A DNA stretch of 64,000 nucleotides from Microcoleus vaginatus PCC 9802 (lineage in GTDB: Bacteria; Cyanobacteriota; Cyanobacteriia; Cyanobacteriales; Microcoleaceae): positions 3,359,001 through 3,423,000 of the forward strand of contig CP031740.1 in NCBI GenBank assembly GCA_022701275.1. Reading direction: 5' to 3'. Positions 1 to 8,495 of the stretch are shown here, piece by piece. The notes beneath the pieces were generated by a model that was given only the letters and a program-made list of their open reading frames with translations, was not told where the DNA came from and ran no database searches. The position numbers and the translations under genes were made by a program. Each line of letters starts with the position of its first letter. Position 1 is the stretch's first letter.

Positions 1-447
1 CGTCCCGCCGATGCGATCGTGGAAAGCTTGGGGAAACCTTTCGGCGGAGGTGAGGGCAACGCTACAGTCGATCGCCAGGGGCAGCATCAGCAGCAAGACG
101 GCGGCGTTGGTAGATGTGATCCCAGCTATACCTGCGAAGGCTAAGGCCAGGCACAGACCCAGCAATGCCTCGCGCTTGCACAGTTCTTGTACTCCAGGAA
201 TCCGTTGGAATCTGGTATCGGCAATTTTCATGTCCAAGGCCCAGCGCCCGAGACTTTGACCTTGGTTTTTCCTGACGATGGGTACGCGCAGGATCAGCCA
301 CAGCAAAACAAAAAATATGGTTTGGACGATGGCATTAGTGCCCAGAAGCAAACTGGGCAGCCAAACTGCTATTCCGTCGATGCAGAGGGCCGCGGCGCGG
401 CGGCCGACGGATACTTTGGGAAGGAGAGGAACTAGGTCGGAACTCAT
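1..447 (-). CDS. RDD family membrane protein (partial, C-terminus beyond window edge)
   Basis: The minus strand is open from an ATG at 447 to the window edge, giving 149 codons with no stop, so the gene continues to the left of the window. The N-terminus carries the RDD-family signature: a basic RRAAALCID segment (about residues 15-23) followed by a hydrophobic stretch, then a second hydrophobic segment near 40-55 and a GQSLGRWALDMKI segment typical of the domain. RDD proteins are small polytopic inner-membrane proteins; some have been linked to Na+/H+ exchange, but most have no assigned role. The position next to other small cyanobacterial genes gives no further clue. The family call is fairly secure; the function is unknown. 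Confidence 0.72.
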   Translation of the reverse strand, partial: MSSDLVPLLPKVSVGRRAAALCIDGIAVWLPSLLLGTNAIVQTIFFVLLWLILRVPIVRKNQGQSLGRWALDMKIADTRFQRIPGVQELCKREALLGLCLALAFAGIAGITSTNAAVLLLMLPLAIDCSVALTSAERFPQAFHDRIGGT

Positions 448-560
448 AGGCAAAAAGGTCGATCGCCACTAGCTACTTTTTCATTTTTCATCTTAAGCTG
501 TGGAATAATCGATCGCCACCAATGGTGCCTAAATCAACGTCAAAGCCAACCGCTAATTAT

Positions 561-803
561 TCAAGCGGAAAATGGATTTTCGCCAATTCCCAACTGCTTT
601 TTCGACTTTTCTACCTGTTCCCACAGTGTTTGGATCTGAGTAAATGCCTGTTCCACAGAGATTTTACCGTTAGATGTCAAGGAACTTATGTAACCCACTC
701 GCTGAGAAAACTCTTGTAAATTCGCATTAAATACCACATTCTCTGGCTTTACTTCACCGTAATAGCGAGTTTGAGGATATAAAAAATTTGAATTGGCTGC
801 CAT
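561..803 (-). CDS. small conserved cyanobacterial protein (DUF7219-like)
   Basis: This 80-residue soluble protein begins MAANSNFLYPQTRYYGEV and ends with a charged helical segment. It resembles the short cyanobacterial DUF7219 proteins recalled from other genomes, which share a FLYP-RYYGE opening, a FNANLQEF motif and a KISVEQAF-type helix. The frame stays open upstream to 938, but the start at 803 is preferred because a GGGAGG Shine-Dalgarno sequence lies seven bases before it and the upstream residues look like untranslated leader. No catalytic motif or membrane segment is visible. The function is unknown, and the DUF number is from memory. Confidence 0.72.
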   Translation of the reverse strand: MAANSNFLYPQTRYYGEVKPENVVFNANLQEFSQRVGYISSLTSNGKISVEQAFTQIQTLWEQVEKSKKQLGIGENPFSA

Positions 804-1161
804 TGGTTTAACCTCCCATGAAAACTTGTTCCCTGAACATATCAATATTATAAACCACGCTTCCACTCTAAAGTTGTGCTGTAAGTAGCATAAATCATGT
901 GACATTTTGCGATGTTTTTTGTGATGGCAATTACACATAGAGATGAGGGCGACAAAAAACTCAGTAATTTCACTTGTAAAACTTACGCATACGGGGTCAA
1001 AAATCAGGTTTTTGCGTTAAGGCTCATAACTTGGGAGTTGGCGCCAAAACCAGGTTGGTGTTTTTCCAGGACTGATTTATTGAAATAAGTGACAAAAAAA
1101 ACCAAAATGGATAATATTATTGCAGACATAAATAGTTAGACTTTTAGTAGGAATCTGCGTA
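804..1161. other. intergenic region between divergent genes
   Basis: The region separates the minus-strand small protein from the plus-strand SGNH hydrolase, so it must hold both promoters. It is AT-rich. No convincing ORF, RNA gene, inverted repeat or recognised operator was seen. Confidence 0.5.
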
Positions 1162-2016
1162 ATGTCTCCCAATGCGCTATCGCTCCGTCCCAAACCCCGG
1201 CTGAGGCAAGTTTTAATTAGAGTTGCCATCGCCGTAATTGCTGCTGTTATCGCCTTCAACCTTCCTCACTCCTTAATTCCAGTGTTTAAAGAATCCGTAT
1301 CCCAAGCAACGCCGGCACCAGAAATCCAGAACTTGCTCGCCGGCAAGCGCAAAATTGTGATAGTGGGCGACAGCATCACCGAGGCCGCGAAATTCCCCGG
1401 AGGTTACGTTTGGCTGCTGCAACGCTATCTGAATGCCCTTTATCCCGATCGCCCAATCGAAATCGTCAACGCGGGGATCGGCGGTAACAAGTCGACTGAT
1501 ATGCAAGCGCGCTTCCAGAAAGATGCGATCGACCAAAAGCCAGGTTTAGTGATGATTAATGTCGGAGTCAACGACGTTTGGAACGCTTTCTTCGACTTCC
1601 CCAACAATCAGTTTTATCCGGAAGGCAACTGGTCCGCGGGAGTGCCAGTGGCAGAATATCGGGAGAAAATAACTCAAATGGTGCTGGCAGCAAAAGCCGC
1701 AGGAATTCGAGTTGTACTGCTTTCTCCTACTCTGATAGGGGAAAGTATCGACGGCCCAGAAAATCGCAGGTTGCAACAGTATGTTGCCGCGATGCGAGAA
1801 ATTGCGTTAGAGAATCAGTGCTTGTTTATTGATTTGAATGCGCCTTTTCGGGAAGTTATCGGCACGTATCAAAAGCACGCGGGCAAGACTCTGAATTTGT
1901 TGGCAGCAGATGGAGTTCACCCGAATCCGTCGGGGTATCAAATTATGGCTTTTACTATTTTGCGAGGTTTTGGAGTACCCGCAAATGATATTGAGAATTT
2001 AGAAGTCAAAAAGTGA
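1162..2016 (+). CDS. SGNH/GDSL-family hydrolase, membrane-anchored or secreted
   Basis: A 284-residue lipase/esterase-fold protein. Residues 15-35 form a hydrophobic N-terminal segment after basic residues, so it is exported or anchored. The SGNH blocks are clear: block I IVGDSIT with nucleophile Ser71, block II NAGIGGN (residues 103-109), block III GVNDVW with Asn137, and block V DGVHPNPSGYQ with Asp250 and His253. These enzymes hydrolyse ester bonds in lipids, acetylated sugars or thioesters in the envelope; the substrate cannot be read from sequence. Downstream lie heptamer repeats and a hairpin facing the convergent DUF4436 gene. The family is certain; the substrate is unknown. Confidence 0.9.
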   Translation: MSPNALSLRPKPRLRQVLIRVAIAVIAAVIAFNLPHSLIPVFKESVSQATPAPEIQNLLAGKRKIVIVGDSITEAAKFPGGYVWLLQRYLNALYPDRPIEIVNAGIGGNKSTDMQARFQKDAIDQKPGLVMINVGVNDVWNAFFDFPNNQFYPEGNWSAGVPVAEYREKITQMVLAAKAAGIRVVLLSPTLIGESIDGPENRRLQQYVAAMREIALENQCLFIDLNAPFREVIGTYQKHAGKTLNLLAADGVHPNPSGYQIMAFTILRGFGVPANDIENLEVKK

Positions 2017-2029
2017 ATCTTTGAATTTA

Positions 2030-2149
2030 GTTGACGGTTGACGGTTGGCTGTGGACTGTTGACTGTTAATTGAAAGTCTCCAGGGTAAAAGCCCCCAGAT
2101 TTATCTCTGGGCTAAATTCTTCAAATCTCAAATCTCCAATCTCAAATCA
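2030..2149. repeat. heptanucleotide repeats with a hairpin between convergent genes
   Basis: Bases 2030-2070 are degenerate 7-base units of the GTTGACG/GTTGACT type. Bases 2122-2149 are 7-base units of the CAAATCT type. Between them, 2090-2113 form an imperfect hairpin (GCCCCCAGA against TCTCTGGGC) that could end transcription from both sides. These are short tandemly repeated repetitive sequences as known from cyanobacteria. Confidence 0.7.
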
Positions 2150-3046
2150 TTCAATTGGGGGATGATACCGCTTCAACCAACAACTACCGATAATCACCAA
2201 CGCCACCACAACAATAATTTCCGTCCAAAAAAACGACAGAAAATCGCTTGCAGTTCCCACCGGAGGCACCCCCGGTTGAGCATTGCGAATGGCGGGAAAA
2301 GCAAACAGCATCACAGCAGTCCAACTCAGCATTCCCACTTCCGGCAACTTGCCCGATTTCATCACTTTTAATGCTAGCAAAAGCGCCATAATTGACAAGA
2401 CCCACATGATCACAATAATCACTAAGGCAAAGAATTTCACCGGGATGGAGCGAGTTGCAGAAACATCTATATAAATAAATATAGACGAATTCTCTTCCAT
2501 GGGTCTATAACTGATGTCGAAACCGGGAACGTCGGCATGAAAATTAAATTCCAGCGGCACGGGATTCAGTTCAAATGGAGCAAACTTTTTACCAATTGAA
2601 GGCAGCGGGTCGAGCGAAATAGCTACTTTAGCAATGTGCTTGTCAAACGGGTAATTGTTAATTTTTCCTTTTACTAAGTTAAACTTCAATGCAGGAACAA
2701 TCATCGGTTTGCCTTCTTTAAAGGTAATTTCCGAATCCTGTACATTTGCTCCGTTAACTGTCATTAACAAGTCTTGAGCCGGGTAAGTTGGCCCTTTTTT
2801 ATAGATACCTTTGAGTTCAAACTGCAAGCGGGTTTCTAATTCGTTTTTAATGGGATCAACTGCAATTACCGTCATTTTGACCTCAACCAAGCCTTTGGAC
2901 GCTACAGCGCTTTCTGGAGAGGGCTTGTAAGGCTCTTGGGCGTTAGCATTGTGAGAGTAAATAGATAAGATGATTGCCAAAATTACGACCAGACTGCAAA
3001 TTAAAATAAGTATTTTTTTGAGATTAAAGGTGTTGAGAGTGGGCAT
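2147..3046 (-). CDS. DUF4436 family membrane protein
   Basis: A 299-residue protein with an N-terminal hydrophobic segment (about residues 11-28), an extracytoplasmic beta-rich domain of about 170 residues, and three hydrophobic segments at the C-terminus (about 205-228, 240-252 and 270-290). This layout, and the ordered motifs such as NNYPFDKH and a FALVIIVIMW membrane segment, match the DUF4436 family. The role is unknown; the outer domain could bind a ligand or partner at the cell surface. The gene converges on the SGNH hydrolase, and its start follows a purine-rich leader. No catalytic residues can be named. Confidence 0.78.
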   Translation of the reverse strand: MPTLNTFNLKKILILICSLVVILAIILSIYSHNANAQEPYKPSPESAVASKGLVEVKMTVIAVDPIKNELETRLQFELKGIYKKGPTYPAQDLLMTVNGANVQDSEITFKEGKPMIVPALKFNLVKGKINNYPFDKHIAKVAISLDPLPSIGKKFAPFELNPVPLEFNFHADVPGFDISYRPMEENSSIFIYIDVSATRSIPVKFFALVIIVIMWVLSIMALLLALKVMKSGKLPEVGMLSWTAVMLFAFPAIRNAQPGVPPVGTASDFLSFFWTEIIVVVALVIIGSCWLKRYHPPIE

Positions 3047-3097
3047 TTATTATGGATGTTTTACATATTGAATAGTTGTGAGCAGTCGCCGCAGTCC

Positions 3098-3119
3098 GCC
3101 AGGGGTTTAAACCCCTGGC
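3098..3119. repeat. 22-base perfect palindrome
   Basis: GCCAGGGGTTT followed by its exact complement gives a 22-base perfect palindrome, lying downstream of the carotenoid oxygenase gene and upstream of the DUF4436 gene. Such AGGGGTTTAAACCCCT palindromes are dispersed in many cyanobacterial genomes. It could act as a terminator for the oxygenase gene. Confidence 0.7.
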
Positions 3120-3149
3120 TCATAGCTAAAGTCGGTTAAAAGTGAGATA

Positions 3150-3252
3150 TTGCATCATTCTCAATTACTTGTTTAGGAACAGGCAAGATGCCTGTTCCAC
3201 AAGAGATGAATTTTTCTTCTTGTGAGGTGGGCATCCTGCCCGCCCATAGTAG
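3150..3252. repeat. dispersed MITE-like element, copy 1
   Basis: The stretch starts TTGCATCATTCTC and continues with an internal inverted repeat (GGAACAGGC... GCCTGTTCC) and a GTGGGC-GCCCGCCC segment. It matches the order and much of the sequence of the element at 40654-40773. The right terminus seen in the other copy is missing, so this copy looks truncated next to the oxygenase stop codon. Confidence 0.65.
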
Positions 3253-3257
3253 CCGAA

Positions 3258-4754
3258 CTACGAACCGATAGGAAGCAATACATTTGGTGTGAAACTTCCG
3301 TGCAAACCGTAGGGAATATGCTGTTTTAAATGCAAGCGCGCTACAGGGCCTTTGGTGATGTCGCGAGCATCTAAAATCACTAAGGTCGATCGATGATTAG
3401 CTGCATCATACATTAAAAGCAGCAGCCAGCCGTCATCCTCAGCCACAGCATCGGGACGGAGAACAAACACCGGTTCCCCCGCAAAACCGCGTGGTGCCGC
3501 ACTCCAAATTTGCCTTTCACCAGTCACGAAATCCATTTTGAGGATAGCTTGCAAAGGAGCATTTCCCGTGGGAGCATCAGCAGCACCGATGTAAAGATAT
3601 CGGTAAGGTTGTCCGACATTATTGGGATGCAGAGTCGGAAACTCGCAACACCGAGTTTCAACAACTTGATGCTGCACCGTTTTGTCTTGCAAATTTAACT
3701 TAAACCGCCACAATTCGCCCGCTGGAACGCTGTCAAAATCAACCTCACGAAAATCGCCGTCCGCTTCTACAGTGGGAAAAGAGTCGTAACAAACTGAATC
3801 TACAAAAACTTCGTCTCCTTCTTCCCATGCGTTGCAGTGGTGGAAGACAAAACAAGGTTCGGTTTCTAATATCTTTACCTCGTCAGTGCCGTTGCGGGGA
3901 ATTAAAATTGCTTGTGTTGGCTTGTTTGGCGAAAATTGAATGCACTGGGATGCACTCCGAAATCCTAACACGAAAAGCAGCGGATTGAAGCTGACGGGAT
4001 TTTGGAAGAATATGCAGTAATTCGGGGTAATTACCATGTCGTGCAGGAAGGCAAAACCCGGTATTGCATGGGCGTGACGCTGCAAAAGTTTGCCGCTTTC
4101 GTCGAGTTCGTAAATCGTGATGGTACTCGACAAACCGGGCTTGACAGAAAAGTTTACTAATCTGTCTCCTTTGCCATTTTTCCCTTTTTCAATTCTGGGG
4201 TGGGCGGCGAAGGCTTCACCGGGTTGTAAAATGCCGTCTAGGGTATCTAAGCCGAGTGTTTCTAGGGTGCGGGGGTCGAGTCGGTAGGGCTGTGCGGCTT
4301 CCCAAAGCGCTAGCAGTTTGTCGCCCCAATAAATGATGTTGGTGTTGGCAATGTTTTTGATTTTGACATCAAAGATGTTGGCTAGCCAGCCCCCTGGCTT
4401 TTGTGTGCCGAAAACGCCTCGGTGGAGGATTTTTCCGGCTTTTTGTTCGGCGAGATAGCCCTCTGTGTGTATGAATCGGTTGCGGAAATGGGCGCGGCCT
4501 TCGGATATGGCGATCGCACAAATCATCCCGTCGCCGTCAAACGGGTGGTGGATGCGCTGGCCGTTGACATCCAATAATCCGGGTCCGTTGCGAAAGAATG
4601 TGCCTTGCAAGCCGGGGGGGATTTCGCCTTCTATGTCGTCAATCCAGTAGTCGGATTCGTTGGGTTGGGATTCGTAGCCGCGCTGCCAGTCTGTGCGATC
4701 GTATGATACTTTTTGGGCGGCTGTTTGAGATGCAGAAAGTTGTAAGTTTTGCAT
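3258..4754 (-). CDS. carotenoid oxygenase (apocarotenoid cleavage dioxygenase, RPE65 family)
   Basis: A 498-residue non-heme iron dioxygenase that cleaves carotenoids or apocarotenals. The sequence closely follows Synechocystis apocarotenal 15,15'-oxygenase (ACO) from the GYESQP-YWIDD N-terminus to the IPYGLHGSF C-terminus. The four iron-ligand histidines lie in AAHPRIE, FLHDMVI, FVFHHCNA and GLHGSF, at residues 185, 238, 305 (or 306) and 485. The frame is open to 4847, but the extra 31 codons run through a dispersed CACAGAGAA-type repeat, so the ATG at 4754 is taken as the start; no good ribosome site helps the choice. The folate/biopterin transporter gene lies upstream in the same direction. 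Retinal-forming activity is inferred from ACO. Confidence 0.93.
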   Translation of the reverse strand: MQNLQLSASQTAAQKVSYDRTDWQRGYESQPNESDYWIDDIEGEIPPGLQGTFFRNGPGLLDVNGQRIHHPFDGDGMICAIAISEGRAHFRNRFIHTEGYLAEQKAGKILHRGVFGTQKPGGWLANIFDVKIKNIANTNIIYWGDKLLALWEAAQPYRLDPRTLETLGLDTLDGILQPGEAFAAHPRIEKGKNGKGDRLVNFSVKPGLSSTITIYELDESGKLLQRHAHAIPGFAFLHDMVITPNYCIFFQNPVSFNPLLFVLGFRSASQCIQFSPNKPTQAILIPRNGTDEVKILETEPCFVFHHCNAWEEGDEVFVDSVCYDSFPTVEADGDFREVDFDSVPAGELWRFKLNLQDKTVQHQVVETRCCEFPTLHPNNVGQPYRYLYIGAADAPTGNAPLQAILKMDFVTGERQIWSAAPRGFAGEPVFVLRPDAVAEDDGWLLLLMYDAANHRSTLVILDARDITKGPVARLHLKQHIPYGLHGSFTPNVLLPIGS

Positions 4755-4778
4755 TGGTGTTACGGGAGCGAATTTTTT

Positions 4779-4812
4779 AACCGCAGAGAACACAGAGGGC
4801 GCAGAGAGAAGG
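4779..4812. repeat. 9-base-period repeat (CGCAGAGAA/CACAGAGAA type)
   Basis: A short run of degenerate 9-base units lies between the transporter and oxygenase genes. The same family recurs at 18073-18110. The following bases to about 4880 resemble the dispersed ATCCGTGT sequences common in cyanobacterial intergenic DNA. Confidence 0.6.
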
Positions 4813-4883
4813 AAATTCGGAGAATGGGGAAACCCAGTTAAATTCATCCGTGTATCCGTGCCAAAATCCGTGTGTGCCTGCCT

Positions 4884-6338
4884 TTATTTGGTATCTGCGG
4901 TGCGGCTTTGTGACCTTACTGTCGGTACTAAGTCGGGAAAGTATTCGGGCATGAAATGCTGTCCGCCTGGTTTGGAACTGCCCAGTTCTGGTTCTAATAC
5001 GGGAAGAGAGTTTTGATAGTTTGGATCGCCGCTTTCTGTACTCTCGGCGGGCAGCCAATTTAAGAAAGGTAGGGGCAGAAGTGTGGAGAGGTTTGTGATG
5101 ACAATTAGCAGCCAGAGGTTATCGAAATTGTGATCGGTAATTCCTAGCAAGTGGGTTAAAAGTGCACCGCCTTCGTGGGACAAAAGTCCTGCTAAATTTG
5201 TGATTGACATCAGCAGCGCAAATAAAGTTGCTTCGACGCCTCGGGGACACAACCGGGCGGAGAGTACCAGTACCGGCATATAAGCAATTTGTCCGATTAC
5301 TGTCAGGATCAGGCTGTCTCCGATGCTGAACCATTGATCGTCAATTCCTAAAGCTCGGTTGGCATGAGTTACTAATAATAAAGTAGTCATGCCCAAAGCA
5401 GTCGCAAGGACGGTTGACCAGCCAAAAATTACTCGAAATGGAACAGTTTTGAGGAAGCGCTGAAACAGCCAGACGCCGGCGAGGGCGGCAATGCTGGTAA
5501 CGAGGCGCACTCTGCCCAGAAATTCTGGTGGAAAGCCTAATTCGTTGGTGGTGAAAAAGAAGAAGGCGGAGTCTGAGCTTGGGGTGGCTTGCAAGAGGAA
5601 GAGAAAGGCGGTGGGTAGCCAAATTGTTTTTTGGCTAACAGCTTGCCGCAGTTGTTTTAGTTGGTCTTTGACAGTTTCAAAGTCTGTTCTTTTGTTGGTT
5701 TTTTCTTCGGCAATTAACCAAGCTGTTGCTGATACAATTAGCGGAAAAGATGCGGTGATTAAAAATATTGTGTGGGTGCTGAAGTGTTGCAGCAGGGAAC
5801 CGCTGAGGTAGGCGGTAATGAGTCCGCCGAGGGCTGCAGCGCCCCAAGACAAGGATTGCAGGGAACCGGCGTCGGTAACGGATTCTTTTCTGGCCCTTTC
5901 GACTACCAGGGAGTCGGCGATTACGTCGCTGACGGCGAGGGAGAGGGAACTCAGGGCGATCGCGCCTGTAGCGGCAAGTGGCGTGTGTACAATTGTTGCT
6001 AGGCCCACCCATGCTGACGTTCCCAGCAGCCCGGAGAGGACAATGTAAGGGCGTCTGCGGTAGCCGAATATCGGCAAACCGTCGGACATGAAGCCGAACA
6101 CGGGTTTGATAATCCAAGGCAGGGCTACGACGCCCAGCATTGCCGAGACTTCGGCGGGACTCATACCTAGTTCGTCTTTGAGAAAGAAGCTGACGGCTAA
6201 GCGGGCTAGTCCGAGAATGCCTTGGACGAAGTAAATCAGTAAGATGGCTATGAGTTCGGGGGTTGGCTCATTCCCAAAGAATACTTTTTCTTTTAAAGAT
6301 TCTTTGAGTTTGCTGACGCCGGAGGGGGAAACGAGCAT
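4884..6338 (-). CDS. folate/biopterin transporter (BT1/FBT family)
   Basis: A 484-residue polytopic membrane protein with about 12 hydrophobic segments. The ordered features of the BT1 family are present: an N-terminal TPELIAILLIYFVQGILGLA segment, a DELGMSPAEV loop, WIIKPVFGFMSD, a GYRRRPY loop and DVIADSLVVERAR. Members transport folates or pterins across the plasma membrane; the Synechocystis and plant chloroplast homologues move folate monoglutamates. The last 45 residues form a hydrophilic tail. The carotenoid oxygenase gene follows in the same direction after about 130 bases that contain a repeat, so co-transcription is possible but not certain. Substrate is by family analogy. Confidence 0.92.
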   Translation of the reverse strand: MLVSPSGVSKLKESLKEKVFFGNEPTPELIAILLIYFVQGILGLARLAVSFFLKDELGMSPAEVSAMLGVVALPWIIKPVFGFMSDGLPIFGYRRRPYIVLSGLLGTSAWVGLATIVHTPLAATGAIALSSLSLAVSDVIADSLVVERARKESVTDAGSLQSLSWGAAALGGLITAYLSGSLLQHFSTHTIFLITASFPLIVSATAWLIAEEKTNKRTDFETVKDQLKQLRQAVSQKTIWLPTAFLFLLQATPSSDSAFFFFTTNELGFPPEFLGRVRLVTSIAALAGVWLFQRFLKTVPFRVIFGWSTVLATALGMTTLLLVTHANRALGIDDQWFSIGDSLILTVIGQIAYMPVLVLSARLCPRGVEATLFALLMSITNLAGLLSHEGGALLTHLLGITDHNFDNLWLLIVITNLSTLLPLPFLNWLPAESTESGDPNYQNSLPVLEPELGSSKPGGQHFMPEYFPDLVPTVRSQSRTADTK

Positions 6339-6486
6339 TTGAGCAATATTTCTTAATGAATCTCAATATTTATAACACATTCTTAATGGGTTCCGGGAAC
6401 TGTCGGAGGTGGGATGCGAAAGTGACGGGGAGGTGGCAGGTACTATAAGATTTTGATGAGCTCGAATTAAAGGATTTTTAGTAGCA

Positions 6487-6966
6487 ATGAAAGCAGAAAT
6501 TAGAATTGTCTTTCTCGCAGCGGCTTGGATTTTAGGAATGGGGGCTAATTTAGCCTCAGCAATACCTGTTGCTAACAAGCAAGGTGATTATCCGGTTCCG
6601 CCTGCGAGACAGCGGGGCAACAGGCAGGTAAATTGGTTGGTTGTTGACTCTGATTATAAAGGGTTGAATTGCCGGATGGCTCAGAGATTTCGATCAATTT
6701 CTGTAGACGGTTTGGATGCGCCTGCTGAGTTGTTTGAAAGAAATAAACACAATGTTTCGCAGTGGCCTGTCGTGGCTGCATTTCGGCGGGGAGAACGCTT
6801 GCAAGCGGTGACAGGAAATAATGCCAATCAAATTATGATTGCTGACTCTCAGGGCAAACCTTGGCTGCCGGTTTCAACGGATAAGGGTAATTGTTTTGTG
6901 CGGGCGAACAGCCGTTTTATTAAACCCATTCGGGAAAATCCTACTACTTTGAAACCTTTAGAATAG
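6487..6966 (+). CDS. secreted SH3-like domain protein
   Basis: A 159-residue protein with a signal peptide (residues 1-25, ending ANLASA before IPVAN). The mature part has WLVVDSDYKGLNCR, an AFRRGERLQAV segment, and KPWLPVSTDKGNCFVRANSRFIKPI. This resembles bacterial SH3-type folds, with one cysteine at each end of the domain that may pair in the periplasm. Such domains usually bind peptidoglycan or proteins in the envelope. The gene is followed by the cupin gene after about 50 bases in the same direction. The SH3 assignment is a fold-level guess from pattern; export is well supported. Confidence 0.65.
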   Translation: MKAEIRIVFLAAAWILGMGANLASAIPVANKQGDYPVPPARQRGNRQVNWLVVDSDYKGLNCRMAQRFRSISVDGLDAPAELFERNKHNVSQWPVVAAFRRGERLQAVTGNNANQIMIADSQGKPWLPVSTDKGNCFVRANSRFIKPIRENPTTLKPLE

Positions 6967-7013
6967 CTAAAATTTTTTGGATAAGAGTGGGCAATTGGTG
7001 AAAAGAATGTTTT

Positions 7014-7475
7014 ATGATTATAGATCCTAAAAATGTGCCGGAAATTACTGGTTCCAAGTACCCTCAGCCATTCAAATCTGCTGTTTTGGGGAGAGTTAAA
7101 AAACGCTTGGGCGATGCTGCCGGATTGCAGAATTTTGGGGTAAATTTGGTGAGACTTGCACCGGGAAGTTGTTCTGCTCTCAGGCATTGGCACACCCGGC
7201 AAGATGAGTTAATCTATGTTTTGGAAGGGGAAGTTACTCTGATTACAAATTCGGGAGAGGAAGTGCTGAAACCGGGTATGGCGGCGGGTTTTCCGGCGGG
7301 TGATGCAGATGGGCATCATTTAGTCAACCGCACGGATTTAGATGTTGTTTATCTGGAAATTGGCGATCGCACTGAGGGTGATTCAGCTAATTATCCCGAT
7401 GATGATTTAATCGCGAAAACTAGCGATAATGGTTGGATTTTTACACACAAAAACGGCGAGCCTTATGAGAGTTGA
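7014..7475 (+). CDS. cupin domain protein
   Basis: A 153-residue single-domain cupin. Motif 1 reads HWHTRQDELIYVLEGEV (His58, His60, Glu65) and motif 2 reads PAGDADGHHLVNRTD (His102), the usual set of metal ligands of cupin_2 proteins. Such proteins are metal-dependent dioxygenases, isomerases or sugar-binding proteins; the substrate cannot be told. The stop codon lies six bases before the methyltransferase start, so the two are almost certainly one operon and may act on the same small molecule. Confidence 0.88.
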   Translation: MIIDPKNVPEITGSKYPQPFKSAVLGRVKKRLGDAAGLQNFGVNLVRLAPGSCSALRHWHTRQDELIYVLEGEVTLITNSGEEVLKPGMAAGFPAGDADGHHLVNRTDLDVVYLEIGDRTEGDSANYPDDDLIAKTSDNGWIFTHKNGEPYES

Positions 7476-7481
7476 AAAAAT

Positions 7482-8147
7482 ATGAGTCAAGTGAATCTTT
7501 GGACTTCTGCGGAACACGCTTTGTGGTATCTTGCTAAAGCTGAGGGAATTCCTCACCGCACTGAAGGTGAAGCGGTTTTGTTGGAGGAAGTGCCGAAAAA
7601 TGTTAAGCGAATTCTGGATGTGGGCACGGGAGACGGGCGGTTGCTGGGTCTGCTGAAGTGCGATCGACCAAATGTGGAATGTGTGGCGATCGACTTTTCG
7701 CCGACAATGCTGGAAAAAGCCAGAATTCGCTTTGCGGATGACCAGAAGGTCACGGTAATCGAGCACAATTTTGACGAATCGCTGCCGGATTTGGGCAAGT
7801 TTGATGCGGTTGTTTCTAGTTTTGCGATTCATCATGTAGCAGACGATCGCAAACGTTCGCTTTACGCTGAGATTTTCGAGCTTTTGGAACCGGGAGGCAT
7901 CTTTTGCAATTTGGAACACGTAGCGTCCGCAACTCCCGCTTTACACGAGAAATTCCGAGAGGCGCTGGGTATTAGCAACGATCCGGATGATCCGTCTAAT
8001 CAATTGCTGGATGTCGAAACGCAACTGCGCTGGTTTCGAGAAATCGGTTTTACCGATGCAGACTGTTATTGGAAGTGGCGGGAACTCGCTTTATTAGTTG
8101 GGGTGAAACCAGTCACCCCTGTCAACGTGGTGCAGAAGGCTCCCTAA
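7482..8147 (+). CDS. class I SAM-dependent methyltransferase
   Basis: A 221-residue methyltransferase with a Rossmann-type SAM fold. Motif I is ILDVGTGDGRLLGLL (about residues 44-58), followed by an acidic residue at the end of strand 2 (CVAIDFSP), a central VVSSFAIHHVADDRK, and LLEPGGIFCNLEHVA, which together match small-molecule methyltransferases of the methyltransf_11/25 type. It is co-transcribed with the cupin gene six bases upstream. The acceptor is unknown. The protein is soluble and has no extra domain. Confidence 0.9.
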   Translation: MSQVNLWTSAEHALWYLAKAEGIPHRTEGEAVLLEEVPKNVKRILDVGTGDGRLLGLLKCDRPNVECVAIDFSPTMLEKARIRFADDQKVTVIEHNFDESLPDLGKFDAVVSSFAIHHVADDRKRSLYAEIFELLEPGGIFCNLEHVASATPALHEKFREALGISNDPDDPSNQLLDVETQLRWFREIGFTDADCYWKWRELALLVGVKPVTPVNVVQKAP

Positions 8148-8495
8148 GGCTTGAAATTTCGTTGCAGTCGCGAGCTCTGATTTTTTTCAACCGCGCGAGA
8201 CAATAAATTTTGTTTATTATCGATCGCCAACCGATAGGATGACGTAAAGTTGCTCGTTCGCACCTTGACGCGGGCTGGGTGAAACCAGTTTAATAGCTAA
8301 ACAAAACAGTAGTAGATTGCAAAGCCTACGCACTTCCTTTGGGCAGCCCAACTGCGAAACTTAATAAAATTGGCAGCGTCATAGATTCTAATTTGCAATA
8401 TCGCACTACGCGCGCGATGGAAATCGCGATCGCTGCCCCTAACCCGCGAGATCCGCGCTAGAGCCACAACCATCACTTACCATCTATCAAAAAAA
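8148..8495. other. intergenic region upstream of the RTX gene
   Basis: The 348 bases hold several HIP1-type sites and no recognised RNA or repeat. A short open segment ending with TAG at 8459-8461 encodes a peptide-like string (MEIAIAAPNPRDPR), but there is nothing to support it as a gene. The promoter of the RTX gene must lie here. Confidence 0.45.
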
